This document shows, one piece after another, positions 7,999-17,591 of a stretch of 64,000 bases of DNA. The translations under genes and the position numbers were made by a program. Source of the DNA: an uncultured Prevotellaceae bacterium (GTDB lineage Bacteria; Bacteroidota; Bacteroidia; Bacteroidales; Bacteroidaceae); contig CALEPV010000093.1 of NCBI GenBank assembly GCA_937910905.1, positions 1 to 64,000 on the forward strand, read 5' to 3'. The notes beneath the pieces were generated by a model. It had not been told where the DNA came from, made no database searches, and worked only from the letters and a program-made list of their open reading frames with translations. The stretch's first letter is position 1. Each line of letters begins with the position of its first letter.

Positions 7999-8572
7999 AC
8001 GCTGCCCTTACGCGGCTGAGCGTCTCGGGTGTCATCTGCAAGAACGATGCCACATGTACCATTGGGGCGCGCAGCACAATCTCGGGCTTTGTCTTGAGCA
8101 GTCGCACATAGCGCTCGGATGCGTTCTCAAAGCGCTGGCTGTCGGCATGCTCCTGCGACGAGATGAGTGCATGTTCGATAATCTTGCGGTACAGGCGGTC
8201 CATCTCCTTGTTGGTCTCCACAAGTGCAAGGAACTGGTCGTGGGGTATACCGAAGAGCCACGAGTTCTCCAAGGCCTCAACCATGAGGCGTGAGGGGTTC
8301 TGCTTGAGGAAGCTCTCAATGCAGATCACGATGCGACCCTCGTAGCTGAAGTGCTCGGTCACGTCGCGTCCGTTCTTGAAGTAGAACTGACGCACCATGC
8401 CGCGGTCTACGTAGTACATGAACTTGCAGACCTCTCCCTCCTTCATCAGTTTTTCATTCTTCGACACCTTGAAAGGCACCAGTATACTAGCTAGTGTCTC
8501 AATACCATCTGGCGTTAGTGTGCAATATCCTCTAGCGATATCGCGTGCTACATCTCTACGTTTGTCTAACAT
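7988..8572 (-). CDS. Crp/Fnr-family transcriptional regulator
   Basis: A 194-residue cytosolic protein with an N-terminal cyclic-nucleotide-binding-like beta-roll (residues 25-125, containing LMKEGEVCKFMYYVDRGMVR and a GRIV strand), a long dimer helix near 125-150, and a short winged-helix end. The recognition region is MVHVASFLQMTPETLSRVRA. No Fnr-type Cys cluster is present, and the cAMP phosphate-binding loop is not recognisable, so the ligand is unknown. Its last bases overlap the start of the methyltransferase gene, so both are in one transcript. It may control that transcript or act elsewhere. Confidence 0.85.
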   Translation of the reverse strand: MLDKRRDVARDIARGYCTLTPDGIETLASILVPFKVSKNEKLMKEGEVCKFMYYVDRGMVRQFYFKNGRDVTEHFSYEGRIVICIESFLKQNPSRLMVEALENSWLFGIPHDQFLALVETNKEMDRLYRKIIEHALISSQEHADSQRFENASERYVRLLKTKPEIVLRAPMVHVASFLQMTPETLSRVRAAYVD

Positions 8573-8618
8573 GGCTAGGGTTGTGTTGGTATGTGGTCGT
8601 ATAGGTTGGTCTCTCTAA

Positions 8619-10403
8619 TCAGTCTAGCTTCAGCACGGCGAGGAACGCCTTCTGCGGTACCTGCACGTTGCCTATCTGCTTCATCCTCTTCTTGCCTCGC
8701 TTCTGCTTCTCAAGCAGCTTGCGCTTACGGCTGATGTCGCCGCCATAGCACTTGGCCGTCACATCCTTGCGCACCTGCTTCACCGTCTCGCGTGCTATGA
8801 TCTTAGCTCCTATGGCGGCTTGAATGGCAATATCGAACTGCTGTCGCGGCAGCAGGTCCTTCAGTTTCTCGCACATACGGCGGCCGAAGTCAACGGAGTT
8901 GTCCACATGCGTCAGCGTGGACAGCGCATCCACGGGTTCGCCGTTGAGCAGTATGTCGAGCTTCACCAGCTTGGACGGGCGGAAGCCTGCCTGGTGGTAG
9001 TCGAAGCTGGCGTAGCCCTTGCTGATGCTCTTCAGCTTGTCGTAGAAGTCAATCACAATCTCGCCCAGGGGCATTGCGTACTGCAACTCCACGCGGTTGC
9101 CGCTGATGAAGTCCTGCTTGAGCAGTTCGCCGCGCTTGCCCAGGCACAGCGTCATGATTGGGCCTATAAACGAGCTGGTGGTGATGACGGATGCGTGTAT
9201 GTAGGGTTCCTCTATGCGGTCTATCACCGTCGGGTCGGGCATACCGGCGGGGTTGTGCACCTCCTTGCAGCCACCCTGCTTGTCGTAGACCATGTACGAC
9301 ACGTTGGGCACGGTGGTGATGACGTCCATATTGAACTCGCGGTCCAGACGTTCCTGCACTATCTCCATATGCAGCAGTCCCAGGAAGCCACAGCGGAAAC
9401 CGAAGCCCAGCGCTACGGACGACTCCGGCTGGAAGGTCAGCGAGGCATCGTTCAGTTGCAGTTTCTCCAGCGAGGCACGCAGGTTCTCGAAGTCCTCGGT
9501 TTCTATGGGGTACACGCCTGCGAATACCATGGGCTTCACCTCCTCGAAGCCAGCTATAGCCTCGGTCTCAGCGGCTGTGCTGACATGCGTTATGGTGTCA
9601 CCTACCTTCACCTCGGTGGCTGTCTTGACGCCGCTCACGATGTATCCCACATCGCCGCAATGCAGCTCCTGGCGTGGCAACATGTCCATCTTGAGCACAC
9701 CAATTTCGTCGGCACGGTACTCCTTGCCGGTGTTGATGAACACCACATCGTCGCCTTGGCGTATGCTGCCGTTCACTATCTTGAAGTAGGCTATGATGCC
9801 GCGGAAGGAGTTGAACACCGAGTCGAATATCAAGGCCTGCAGCGGTGCGTCCTCGCGTCCCTCGGGATGCGGTATACGCTCCACCACAGCGCGCAGTATA
9901 TCGTCCACGCCCTCGCCGGTCTTGCCGCTGGCGCGTATGATTTCCTCTCGCTTACAACCCAGCAGGTCGATTATTTCATCCTCCACCTCCTCGGGCATAG
10001 CGTTGGGCATATCGCACTTATTGACCACAGGTACGATTTCCAGGTCGTGGTCTATGGCCATATACAGGTTGGATATGGTTTGGGCCTGCACGCCCTGAGT
10101 GGCATCCACCACCAGCAGTGCGCCCTCGCAGGCAGCTATGGAGCGGCTCACTTCGTAGCTGAAGTCCACGTGTCCCGGAGTGTCGATGAGGTTGAGGATA
10201 TATTTCTCCCCGTCCATCACGTACTCCATCTGTATGGCGTGACTCTTGATGGTGATTCCGCGCTCTCGCTCCAAATCCATATCATCGAGCATCTGACCCT
10301 CCGTCACCTTTATAGTATTGGTTCGTTCCAGCAGACGGTCGGCCAAGGTACTCTTACCGTGGTCTATATGAGCTATGATACAGAAATTGCGTATCCGTTC
10401 CAT
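8619..10403 (-). CDS. lepA: Translation elongation factor 4 (back-translocating GTPase LepA)
   Basis: A ribosome-associated GTPase of 594 residues, the normal family length. The G domain shows G1 [15 protein letters not shown]2 around RERGITI, G3 DTPGHVDF and G4 NKCDM. Domains II-V and the LepA-specific C-terminal domain follow, ending with the basic segment [20 protein letters not shown] typical of LepA. Family members remodel stalled or mistranslocated ribosomes. The gene is alone, with a promoter so close to the ATG that the mRNA is predicted to be leaderless or nearly so. Confidence 0.96.
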   Translation of the reverse strand: MERIRNFCIIAHIDHGKSTLADRLLERTNTIKVTEGQMLDDMDLERERGITIKSHAIQMEYVMDGEKYILNLIDTPGHVDFSYEVSRSIAACEGALLVVDATQGVQAQTISNLYMAIDHDLEIVPVVNKCDMPNAMPEEVEDEIIDLLGCKREEIIRASGKTGEGVDDILRAVVERIPHPEGREDAPLQALIFDSVFNSFRGIIAYFKIVNGSIRQGDDVVFINTGKEYRADEIGVLKMDMLPRQELHCGDVGYIVSGVKTATEVKVGDTITHVSTAAETEAIAGFEEVKPMVFAGVYPIETEDFENLRASLEKLQLNDASLTFQPESSVALGFGFRCGFLGLLHMEIVQERLDREFNMDVITTVPNVSYMVYDKQGGCKEVHNPAGMPDPTVIDRIEEPYIHASVITTSSFIGPIMTLCLGKRGELLKQDFISGNRVELQYAMPLGEIVIDFYDKLKSISKGYASFDYHQAGFRPSKLVKLDILLNGEPVDALSTLTHVDNSVDFGRRMCEKLKDLLPRQQFDIAIQAAIGAKIIARETVKQVRKDVTAKCYGGDISRKRKLLEKQKRGKKRMKQIGNVQVPQKAFLAVLKLD

Positions 10404-10410
10404 TGTGGTG

Positions 10411-10442
10411 CAAAGTTACGGAATCCTGAGTTATTGCACAAA
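10411..10442 (-). promoter_or_regulatory. Promoter of lepA, close to the start codon
   Basis: On the minus strand, TTTG (complement of 10439-10442), 20 bases, then TAACTTTG (complement of 10411-10418) is a perfect consensus promoter. Its -7 box ends 8 bases before the lepA ATG at 10403, so the transcription start would fall at or within a few bases of the start codon. Confidence 0.7.
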
Positions 10443-10581
10443 GAAAACATACTTTTTCGGCAAAAATCAGCAAGCGCTGGCAGTCGCACGCGCCCGAAGC
10501 TACACCACGGTGCAATTTGTCGCCGTACCGCAGCATGCAATGTCAATAAATGGGGGGGGTAATAAACTAACGGGGCAAAAG

Positions 10582-10614
10582 TTTGTTTTGAATGAAACAG
10601 AAGTAGTAAATTTG
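10582..10614 (+). promoter_or_regulatory. Promoter of the CapD-like gene
   Basis: TTTG at 10582-10585, a 21-base spacer, then TAAATTTG at 10607-10614, about 40 bases before the ATG at 10655. Confidence 0.6.
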
Positions 10615-10654
10615 CAACCGCTTGAATATATTATGAACTAATCTGCGCCATTAC

Positions 10655-12643
10655 ATGGGTAACAATATACAACGTAATTGGATCCGCATGATATCTCACT
10701 GGTACTTTAGCAAGAGGGTGCTACCGTATTGGTGTGTCCTGTTGGTTGATACCACTATAGTTTTCGCATCATGCCTGTTCGTATACTGGTTAAGCCGACG
10801 CACAGGCATGGCATTCGAACACCGAATGCCGCTGCTGTACTCTGCACTGGCCTTTGCCATCCTGAGCTGGGTCGGGGCACGCACGTTCAGAACCTACTCC
10901 GGTGTGGTGCGATACTCAAGCTTCGTGGACTTGATGAAAGTGGCCTACGCCAACCTGCTCACATTCTTCCTGGCTTTGCTGTGCGTCGTCGCAGCGAAGG
11001 CAGTAGGCATCTATGCCCTCAGCATTTTCTCTGTATGGGAACTGCTGCTGGCATTCATGCTCAGCACCATGCTAATGTGGGTAATCCGAGTGATAGTGAA
11101 ACGCCTGTTCGACGTAACCAACGCCGACTCGCAGGCCATGCGTGCACTCATCTACGGAGCACTGACAGGAGGCGTCGGACTGGCCAAGAACATACGCTCG
11201 CAGGAGCCCATAAGGTTTGACCTGCGCGGATTCATCACTCACGAGAAGCGCATACGCGACATGCGACTCATGGGTGTCAGGGTATACACCATGGACGATG
11301 ACCTGGCCGAAATCATACGCAAGGAGCGCATCCAGGCCGTACTGGTAAGCCCGCTCCGCGTAGCTAATTTCCGCGAGAACAAGGACCTTCAGGATTTGTT
11401 CATCGAGGCTGGCTGCAAGATATTCATGGCACAGCTGGCACGCGAGACCAGCTACAACGAGAAAGGTACGCTGTCGGCCGAGGATGTAGACAACATGCAG
11501 ATACAGGAGGTCAGTGTTGAGGACCTGCTACCGCGTCAGGAGATACGCGTGGACATGAAGTCGGTGGGCGAGCAGCTGACCGGTCGCCGTGTGCTCATCA
11601 CAGGCTCCGCTGGCTCCATCGGTGCCGAGATAGTTCGTCAGGTGGCATCGTTCCACCCTGCCAAGCTGATGCTCATAGACCAGGCCGAGACGCCTCAGCA
11701 CGACATACGTCTGATGATGGAGAAGGACTTCCCCAGCATCGATGCCGAGACCGTTGTGACCAGCATCAGCAACCCCACACGCATGGAGCATATCTTCAGC
11801 TCTTTCCGCCCTGAATACGTGTTCCACGCAGCTGCCTACAAGCACGTGCCGATGATGGAGGACAATCCCAGCGAGGCCATTATAAATAATGTATATGGCA
11901 CCAAGATTGTGGCCGACATGAGCGTGAAGTACGGCGCCAGCAAGTTTGTGATGATCTCCACAGACAAGGCCGTGAACCCGACCAACGTGATGGGATGCTC
12001 GAAGCGTATCTGTGAGATATACGTGCAGAGCCTCGACCGCAAGCTCAAGATGGAGGCCATGCTGGATGCCAAGGGCAAGCGCCCAACGGCCAACTACACA
12101 CAGTTCGTCACCACGCGGTTCGGCAACGTGCTAGGCTCCAACGGCTCTGTGATACCATTGTTTAAGGAACAGATTAAGAACGGAGGCCCCGTCACCGTGA
12201 CCGACGAGCGCATAGTGCGCTACTTTATGCTGATACCGGAGGCATGTAAGCTGGTGCTGGAAGCAGGCACCAAGGGCAATGGCGGCGAGATTTTCGTATT
12301 CGATATGGGCAAGCCGGTCAAGATTGCCGACCTGGCCAAGCAGATGATAGCCCTCTCCCATGCGAAGAACGTGGAGATCAAGTACACTGGTCTGCGCGAG
12401 GGCGAGAAGCTATACGAGGAGGTGCTCAACGAGCTGGAAGGCACCAAGCCGACGTTCCACGAGAAGATTCGTATAGCTCAGGTACGCGAGTACGACTACG
12501 ATGATGTATGCAAGGACATCGAAGAGCTGGTGGAGTTGTCCAAGCAGTTCGACGACATGCAGACCGTAGCCAAAATGAAGCAGATTGTGCCCGAGTACAA
12601 GAGCAATAATTCAGTATACGAGGCTTTGGACGACAAGGACTAA
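10655..12643 (+). CDS. Membrane-bound nucleoside-diphosphate-sugar dehydratase/epimerase (CapD/WbpM/PglF type)
   Basis: A 662-residue inner-membrane enzyme. Four hydrophobic segments occupy about residues 20-150, a first CoA-binding-like Rossmann region (LIYGALTGGVGLAKNI) lies near 165, and the catalytic SDR domain starts near 310 with GSAGSIGAEIVRQ. The substrate region is HAAAYKHVPMMEDNP, and the STDKAVNPTNVMGCSKR segment replaces the usual YxxxK, as in WbpM/PglF. Relatives make 4-keto-6-deoxy sugars from UDP-GlcNAc for capsule, O-antigen or glycoprotein glycans. No other polysaccharide genes flank it here, so it may serve a general pathway. Its stop codon overlaps that of the convergent nth gene by 4 bases. 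Confidence 0.9.
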   Translation: MGNNIQRNWIRMISHWYFSKRVLPYWCVLLVDTTIVFASCLFVYWLSRRTGMAFEHRMPLLYSALAFAILSWVGARTFRTYSGVVRYSSFVDLMKVAYANLLTFFLALLCVVAAKAVGIYALSIFSVWELLLAFMLSTMLMWVIRVIVKRLFDVTNADSQAMRALIYGALTGGVGLAKNIRSQEPIRFDLRGFITHEKRIRDMRLMGVRVYTMDDDLAEIIRKERIQAVLVSPLRVANFRENKDLQDLFIEAGCKIFMAQLARETSYNEKGTLSAEDVDNMQIQEVSVEDLLPRQEIRVDMKSVGEQLTGRRVLITGSAGSIGAEIVRQVASFHPAKLMLIDQAETPQHDIRLMMEKDFPSIDAETVVTSISNPTRMEHIFSSFRPEYVFHAAAYKHVPMMEDNPSEAIINNVYGTKIVADMSVKYGASKFVMISTDKAVNPTNVMGCSKRICEIYVQSLDRKLKMEAMLDAKGKRPTANYTQFVTTRFGNVLGSNGSVIPLFKEQIKNGGPVTVTDERIVRYFMLIPEACKLVLEAGTKGNGGEIFVFDMGKPVKIADLAKQMIALSHAKNVEIKYTGLREGEKLYEEVLNELEGTKPTFHEKIRIAQVREYDYDDVCKDIEELVELSKQFDDMQTVAKMKQIVPEYKSNNSVYEALDDKD

Positions 12644-13287
12644 AACCGGTTCTTGATTGTTACGAACTTGCAGAAACCCTGTAGTCCGCATTCCATACAC
12701 AGCGGACGCAGGGCTTTGCACGTATAGCGCCCGTGCAGGATGAGCCAATGGTGAGCCTTGGGTATGATTGATGCTGGGATGTGACGCGTCAGTTGCTGCT
12801 CCACGGCCAGCGGCGTCTTTGCTGCCGATGTCACCAGTCCTATACGATGACTCACACGGAACACGTGGGTATCCACCGCCATGCGCGGTTCGCCGTAGGC
12901 CACAGCCAGCACCACATTGGCCGTCTTGCGTCCCACGCCCGGCAGACTCACTAGCTCCTCCATCGTCGATGGCACCGTGCCGCCAAAGCGTTCCACCAGC
13001 ATGTTGGCAGCCTGAACCAGATGGGCAGCCTTGCTGTTGGGATAACTGACGCTGCTTATGTACCGCAGCACATCCTCTTCCGTGGCCGAAGCCATCACCT
13101 CCGGTGTAGGCATTGCCTCAAACAGTGCTGGTGTTACCATATTCACGCGTTTGTCGGTGCACTGCGCACTCAGCATGACAGCCACCAGTAGCTGGAAGTT
13201 GTTCCCATAGTGCAGCTCGGTCTCTGCCACAGGCATTGCCTGCTCGAAGTAGGCTATCACGCGCTGGTATTTTTCGTTTGTTGTCAT
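12640..13287 (-). CDS. nth: Endonuclease III
   Basis: A base-excision DNA glycosylase/AP lyase of 215 residues. The helix-hairpin-helix LPGVGRKTANVVL carries catalytic Lys121, and Asp139 (AVDTHVFRV) completes the active site. The C-terminal 4Fe-4S cluster ligands Cys190, Cys197, Cys200 and Cys206 have the canonical C-x6-C-x2-C-x5-C spacing. It acts on oxidised pyrimidines. It ends convergently with the CapD-like gene. A diverged type A palindromic element starts 15 bases upstream of its ATG (13302), so its promoter may lie within repeat DNA. Confidence 0.95.
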   Translation of the reverse strand: MTTNEKYQRVIAYFEQAMPVAETELHYGNNFQLLVAVMLSAQCTDKRVNMVTPALFEAMPTPEVMASATEEDVLRYISSVSYPNSKAAHLVQAANMLVERFGGTVPSTMEELVSLPGVGRKTANVVLAVAYGEPRMAVDTHVFRVSHRIGLVTSAAKTPLAVEQQLTRHIPASIIPKAHHWLILHGRYTCKALRPLCMECGLQGFCKFVTIKNRF

Positions 13288-13301
13288 ATCGTCATCCGTG
13301 G

Positions 13302-13503
13302 TTTAACCCATATCGGTCGTTAGGATTTATGTCAGATTGGCATTTGTTTCGAACAGATTGGCTGCGTCACTGGTGAAGGCGTAGCGGGCTACGTCAAAAT
13401 AGGGATGTGGACGAGATACCGAAAGCAATGCTGATATGGCATGAATAGACCTATAATAGGGGACATTATAACGAATAGTCGGTTCATGACCGATTTGGGT
13501 TTA
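13302..13503. repeat. Dispersed palindromic element, type A copy 2 (diverged)
   Basis: About 200 bp, clearly homologous to the copies at 2212 and 63731 but with scattered substitutions. The inverted ends are slightly imperfect (CCCATATCGGTCGTTAG against CATGACCGATTTGGG), while the central CGTAGC-GG-GCTACG hairpin is fully preserved. It runs straight into element D. Confidence 0.88.
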
Positions 13504-13657
13504 GTGATGGTTACAAAATTGAGCCCACTTGATTCTGTCGCCCCTACAGGGCTTATTTATAACTGCTTGATTTCCAAGAAGGGGTTTCACCCCTCCCTGT
13601 GTTCTTTCGTCCCTCTGGGACTTTTTCAAGTGGGCTCAATTATTTAATCATCACTTA
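13501..13657. repeat. Dispersed palindromic element, type D
   Basis: Outer ends TTAGTGATGGTTA and TTAATCATCACTTAA enclose an inner stem of its own (AATTGAGCCCACTTG paired with CAAGTGGGCTCAATT). The centre lacks the CGTAGC hairpin and instead holds short GC-rich hairpins (GCCCCTACAGGGC, GGGGTTTCACCCC, GTCCCTCTGGGAC). With element A copy 2 it fills most of the gene-free stretch 13288-13728; the remaining 70 bases hold nothing I can name. Confidence 0.82.
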
Positions 13658-13728
13658 ATAAGGCGGAAGGCTGACTGCCTCACGGTTGCCAGCCTCCCCA
13701 ACAAAGATATGAAATTAAAACAAGTAGG

Positions 13729-16641
13729 TTATTTCACAAGTATCTTCTTGCCATTCACGATGTACAGGCCGCGTGGCAGATTGCGGGTGTTGCGTGCCAC
13801 ACGCTGACCTGTGATGGAATATACATCGCTGCTGGAGGTGCTTGCAGCAGGCTGCTCGACTGCGATGTTCTGCACTCCTACTGGCACATCAATCTCAAAG
13901 GTTGCTGTGCCCAGATAGTTGTTATAGAAGAAGTCAACGTCATCGAGATCCCATGTACCGTCCTCGCTGAAGTAGAGTTCAGCCAAGCCGCCTATGTTAT
14001 ACTCATCTGTCTTGTACACGATAGGACCAAGACGGAAGGTGTTCACGCCGACATTCAGATGCACCTGCTTCACGTAAGGAGCAGCCAGAGGCTGGAAGTC
14101 GTCATCGACGAACAGGTACCAATCAGCTTCTAAATCATCGTCGCCCTCGTACCACTGATAAATCTCAGGTATTACGAGCCAGATGTCCTTCTCCTTATTA
14201 GAGTATAGGCTGATGGAGAATGTCAAGCTGTCGCAATAGGACGATACCGCTGCGAACTCATTGGCAACGGTGAGCAAGAACTCGTTCACCGGGTCGGTCA
14301 CTTTGAACTCTGCCTGTGAGATAGCTGAGACAGGCACCAGCATCTGATCCAGTGTGCTGTAGTTGAACTCGTCATCCTCCGAGAAATATACACGTGCCAA
14401 GGCGTCGAAGTTGTATGCATCGCTGATGTAACGGCCGCTGATAGTTATCAGAGTATCGGTTCCGGCCTTCAGGTCGATGTCGATGGCTGGGATATTCTGG
14501 TCGGCACCATTGGGATCGAAGTTCAAGCTGCCCTCAACAACACGGAACACATGCACTGCCAGCTTACCCTTGACATCAAGGTTGGCATGTACGGGCACAG
14601 AGAACACGAGGTTGTCGCCTGCGCCGCTGGCCACGGTCAGATTGCCTGCGTTGTAAATCTTGACAGGATTGAGCTCGGCAGGAGTCATGGTGAAGATAGT
14701 CTCCACATCCTGCACATTGACAGCATCCGGAGTGGTATCGTCACGTGTCACTTCCTCGTCGTCACTGATGCGCAGACGCAGCAGAACGTCGAATCCATAC
14801 TTATATGTATCGTAGGCAAACGGGCCAAGAACAACCTCCTTATCCTCACCTGCTGCGAGGTCGAGTTTCGTGGACTTGGAGTCGAAGAGGTATGTACCGT
14901 TGGAGTACTGCATCACCAGCCACTGCTTCTCACCTGCCTCGCTGATTGTCGATTCGGCGATGAACGGGCGGATGTAGCCGTGATACTCCTTGTCGGCATG
15001 TAGGTACACGCGGGCCACGATACCGTCGGCAGCGGTCTTCTCGACCTCTACCTTGCGTGTAAGCCAGAACACGTGGCCGTTCTTCAGCGTCAGTGTAAGC
15101 GGAGCCTGTGTCTGCATACCCAGCTTGTAGTCGAAGGACTGCCACTGTGCTGTACCGCTTACGCGCCATAGCGGCTCTACGCTGTAGTCGCCGTCGGCCA
15201 GCCATTCAACCTCCGACTGGTGTATCATTATTTTGGATGTGTAGCCCAGACCTGTACCGTTCAGCGTGAGAGGCTCAGCGTTCTGAATGATGATTTTCTC
15301 TTCCTGGTTGGCGGTGTTCACCATGCGTATAGCGTACTCGGTAGCCTGTGCCTGCAGGGACAAGTTGGTGAACTTACCGCTCAGCTCAATCCATGCCATG
15401 GCATCAGCAGCGTTGACGGGACGTGTCACCTCTGTAACATTAATCTTAACAGGCTCGTCGCAGATAAGACTCACCTGATAGTCGTTGCCCTTGTCCGGCT
15501 GCAGACCGAAGATGGCGTGCTGTGCCTGATTGTAGCTCACCTTGCTGTCGGAACCGCCGGTACCGCCACCATTAGGATTGAGCACCTCGGCACCTGTCAG
15601 GGCGAAGAAGCCGTTCTCGAAACCGCCCCAACCCCAGTTCACATGGAACAGGCCGTTCTCATCGGAACCGTCAATCAGGAATGTGTGACCGCCTTCAGTT
15701 GAGTTTGCAGCATACATCACAGGACGTCCGGCTACCAGTTCAGCATATACCTTATCCTCCCACTGCTCGTCGGTGTAGTATGTACGAGCCTCATAGAGGG
15801 CGGCCTTGTCGAAACCGAAGTGCTCAATCATAGCCTCGGGCACATCGCTGGTGTACGATGCTGAGCTCTCCTTGTCGAAGTGCATGTGCACGGCCACGGC
15901 GCAGTCGTACATCAGCTGGGCCACTGCATCCTTGCTGGCCTGAGCTGTTGCATCATCATATACATTGGGCATGATAGAGTAGTCGTAGGTATGCTCAGCA
16001 AAGTTGGTGGAGTAGGTCTCACCATCGATATCGGTATAGCTCTCCGAGCCTTTACCTTGCGCCGGATACTCATAGTACTTCAGCACCTGGGCCATAGCCG
16101 TGGCCACACAACCTGTCACAGCCAGCTGTGTCTCGCCGGCAGACTCTCCTTCGACCGTAGGCATCAGGCAGTTGAACGGGTCTGTCTGGTTCCACTCCAT
16201 CTGGGTCAGGGCAGCAATAGCCTGACGTGCCTTCTGCGCCGGAGCCTTGGCACCGTTGCGGGCACGCACGCTGATAATCTGCTGTGCATAGTCGCGCAAC
16301 ATATTGCGCATGTTAGCTGGAACGGCGTTGAAGTCGGTCAGCTCGTTGGTGTCGGAGTATGCCAGCACCTGACGGGCCACATCATCGGCAGCTACTATAA
16401 TGTAGCCGAGACCTGGACGATTGAATACATAGAAGAGATTGTGTCCCTCTGCATCTGCTTCAACATGGATAAGCACAGGTTGTACCGACGACTGCACACG
16501 ACGTGCTGTAGTGCCGTTGGTCTTGCTGAACGACTGTGCAATCTGGGCAGCCTGCGATGCTGGAATCTCGCGTGCACTTACACTGACTACACTGGAAAGC
16601 ATCAAACCTGCGCCCAACAATAGGGGTAAGATTCTTCTCAT
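13729..16641 (-). CDS. Secreted C10 (streptopain-like) cysteine protease
   Basis: A 970-residue exported protease. Residues 1-23 form a signal peptide. Residues 24-130 resemble the Spi inhibitory propeptide (FYVFNRPGLGYIIVAADD). The catalytic domain has Cys178 in TGCVATAMAQVLKYY and His319 in GGHTFLIDG, followed by the NWGWGG segment, all diagnostic of MEROPS C10. About 550 residues of beta-rich repeats follow. The last 35 residues (around SITGQRVAR and LPRGLYIV, ending KKILVK) look like a type A T9SS sorting tail, so the protease is probably surface-bound or secreted. A -7-like CAAATGTA lies at 16683-16690. Known relatives (SpeB, interpain A, periodontain) degrade host proteins; the substrate here is unknown. 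Confidence 0.9.
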   Translation of the reverse strand: MRRILPLLLGAGLMLSSVVSVSAREIPASQAAQIAQSFSKTNGTTARRVQSSVQPVLIHVEADAEGHNLFYVFNRPGLGYIIVAADDVARQVLAYSDTNELTDFNAVPANMRNMLRDYAQQIISVRARNGAKAPAQKARQAIAALTQMEWNQTDPFNCLMPTVEGESAGETQLAVTGCVATAMAQVLKYYEYPAQGKGSESYTDIDGETYSTNFAEHTYDYSIMPNVYDDATAQASKDAVAQLMYDCAVAVHMHFDKESSASYTSDVPEAMIEHFGFDKAALYEARTYYTDEQWEDKVYAELVAGRPVMYAANSTEGGHTFLIDGSDENGLFHVNWGWGGFENGFFALTGAEVLNPNGGGTGGSDSKVSYNQAQHAIFGLQPDKGNDYQVSLICDEPVKINVTEVTRPVNAADAMAWIELSGKFTNLSLQAQATEYAIRMVNTANQEEKIIIQNAEPLTLNGTGLGYTSKIMIHQSEVEWLADGDYSVEPLWRVSGTAQWQSFDYKLGMQTQAPLTLTLKNGHVFWLTRKVEVEKTAADGIVARVYLHADKEYHGYIRPFIAESTISEAGEKQWLVMQYSNGTYLFDSKSTKLDLAAGEDKEVVLGPFAYDTYKYGFDVLLRLRISDDEEVTRDDTTPDAVNVQDVETIFTMTPAELNPVKIYNAGNLTVASGAGDNLVFSVPVHANLDVKGKLAVHVFRVVEGSLNFDPNGADQNIPAIDIDLKAGTDTLITISGRYISDAYNFDALARVYFSEDDEFNYSTLDQMLVPVSAISQAEFKVTDPVNEFLLTVANEFAAVSSYCDSLTFSISLYSNKEKDIWLVIPEIYQWYEGDDDLEADWYLFVDDDFQPLAAPYVKQVHLNVGVNTFRLGPIVYKTDEYNIGGLAELYFSEDGTWDLDDVDFFYNNYLGTATFEIDVPVGVQNIAVEQPAASTSSSDVYSITGQRVARNTRNLPRGLYIVNGKKILVK

Positions 16642-16791
16642 TTTAGTTATGTTTTATGGTTTGTACGATGTTAAATTTCTTGCAAATGTACGTAATAGTG
16701 GTCGGATAATGCACGTTTAGCACTAAATAGCGGTCTGCTTTTAACGTTCTTTTACACAAATATATGCCAAACTTACATTATTGCGAGCGGT

Positions 16792-17550
16792 CTATATTTC
16801 GAAGGTCTTGCCATCGTAGCCAAGGTGCACATTCGGCGGGAGCAGTGCGTCCTCGACGCCGTGAACTCGCGTATGATGGCACATGTGTATCAGCCACGTC
16901 TCAGGCGAACCGAGCGATGCCGAGAATGCGCAGGCCTCCTCAATTGTCTGGTGCGTGGCGTGGGTCGCATGGCGCAGACCGTTGACAAACAGCAGGTCCA
17001 GCCCCTGCAACAACGGCAGTTCACTCTCTGGAATTGTCTTCATGTCCGTGATGTAAGCCATACGTCCTATGCGGAAGCCGAGTATCGGCAGCTTACCGTG
17101 CATCACGCTGATGGCTTGCACGCTGATGTCGCCAACCTGCACCGTGTCGTGCGGTGACATCTCATGCAGGTTGATATTAGGCACACCGGGGTACTTGCTC
17201 TCCACGAAGCAGTAAGGTATACGCTGCCGCAAGCGCGAGGCGGCATGAGGGTCGGCATAGACATCAATATCACCGAAGACACACAGAGGGCGCAAGTCGT
17301 CGAGCCCGCCCACGTGGTCGTAGTGCTCGTGAGTGACGAATACGGCATTCAGTCTACGGAATGTCTGTGGAATCATCTGCTCACGGAAGTCGGGTCCACA
17401 GTCAAACAGAATGCGCGTCGACTCAGTTTCGACAAGAGCCGAGGTGCGCATACGACGGTCGCGCGGATCGGTGCTGGTGCATACCGGACAACGGCATCCT
17501 ATCACGGGGATGCCGGACGATGTGCCTGTGCCTAAGAGTGTTATCTTCAT
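16792..17550 (-). CDS. MBL-fold metallohydrolase, PhnP/phosphoribosyl cyclic phosphodiesterase-like
   Basis: A 252-residue cytosolic MBL protein. It opens with LLGTGTSSGIPVIGCRCPVC, as in PhnP and related cyclic phosphodiesterases, including the Cys pair that binds a structural metal in PhnP. The active-site motif is THEHYDHVGG, with later ligands in the SVMHGKLP, YITDMKTIPE and MCHH segments. The start at 17550 is chosen over an upstream frame opening at 17784, because that extension overlaps murB and encodes nothing family-like. It lies 41 bases downstream of murB on the same strand. No phn genes are nearby, so the substrate is uncertain. Confidence 0.86.
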   Translation of the reverse strand: MKITLLGTGTSSGIPVIGCRCPVCTSTDPRDRRMRTSALVETESTRILFDCGPDFREQMIPQTFRRLNAVFVTHEHYDHVGGLDDLRPLCVFGDIDVYADPHAASRLRQRIPYCFVESKYPGVPNINLHEMSPHDTVQVGDISVQAISVMHGKLPILGFRIGRMAYITDMKTIPESELPLLQGLDLLFVNGLRHATHATHQTIEEACAFSASLGSPETWLIHMCHHTRVHGVEDALLPPNVHLGYDGKTFEI

Positions 17551-17591
17551 TTCTGAGTGGTGTTGGTCATGTTCTAATAGTGCATATCCAG

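Noticed and set aside
8820..10562. A 580-codon open frame on the plus strand opposite lepA
   Set aside because: It is antisense to a certain gene, has low-complexity composition rich in His, Val and Tyr, and no recognisable domain. Long antisense frames are expected at this GC content.
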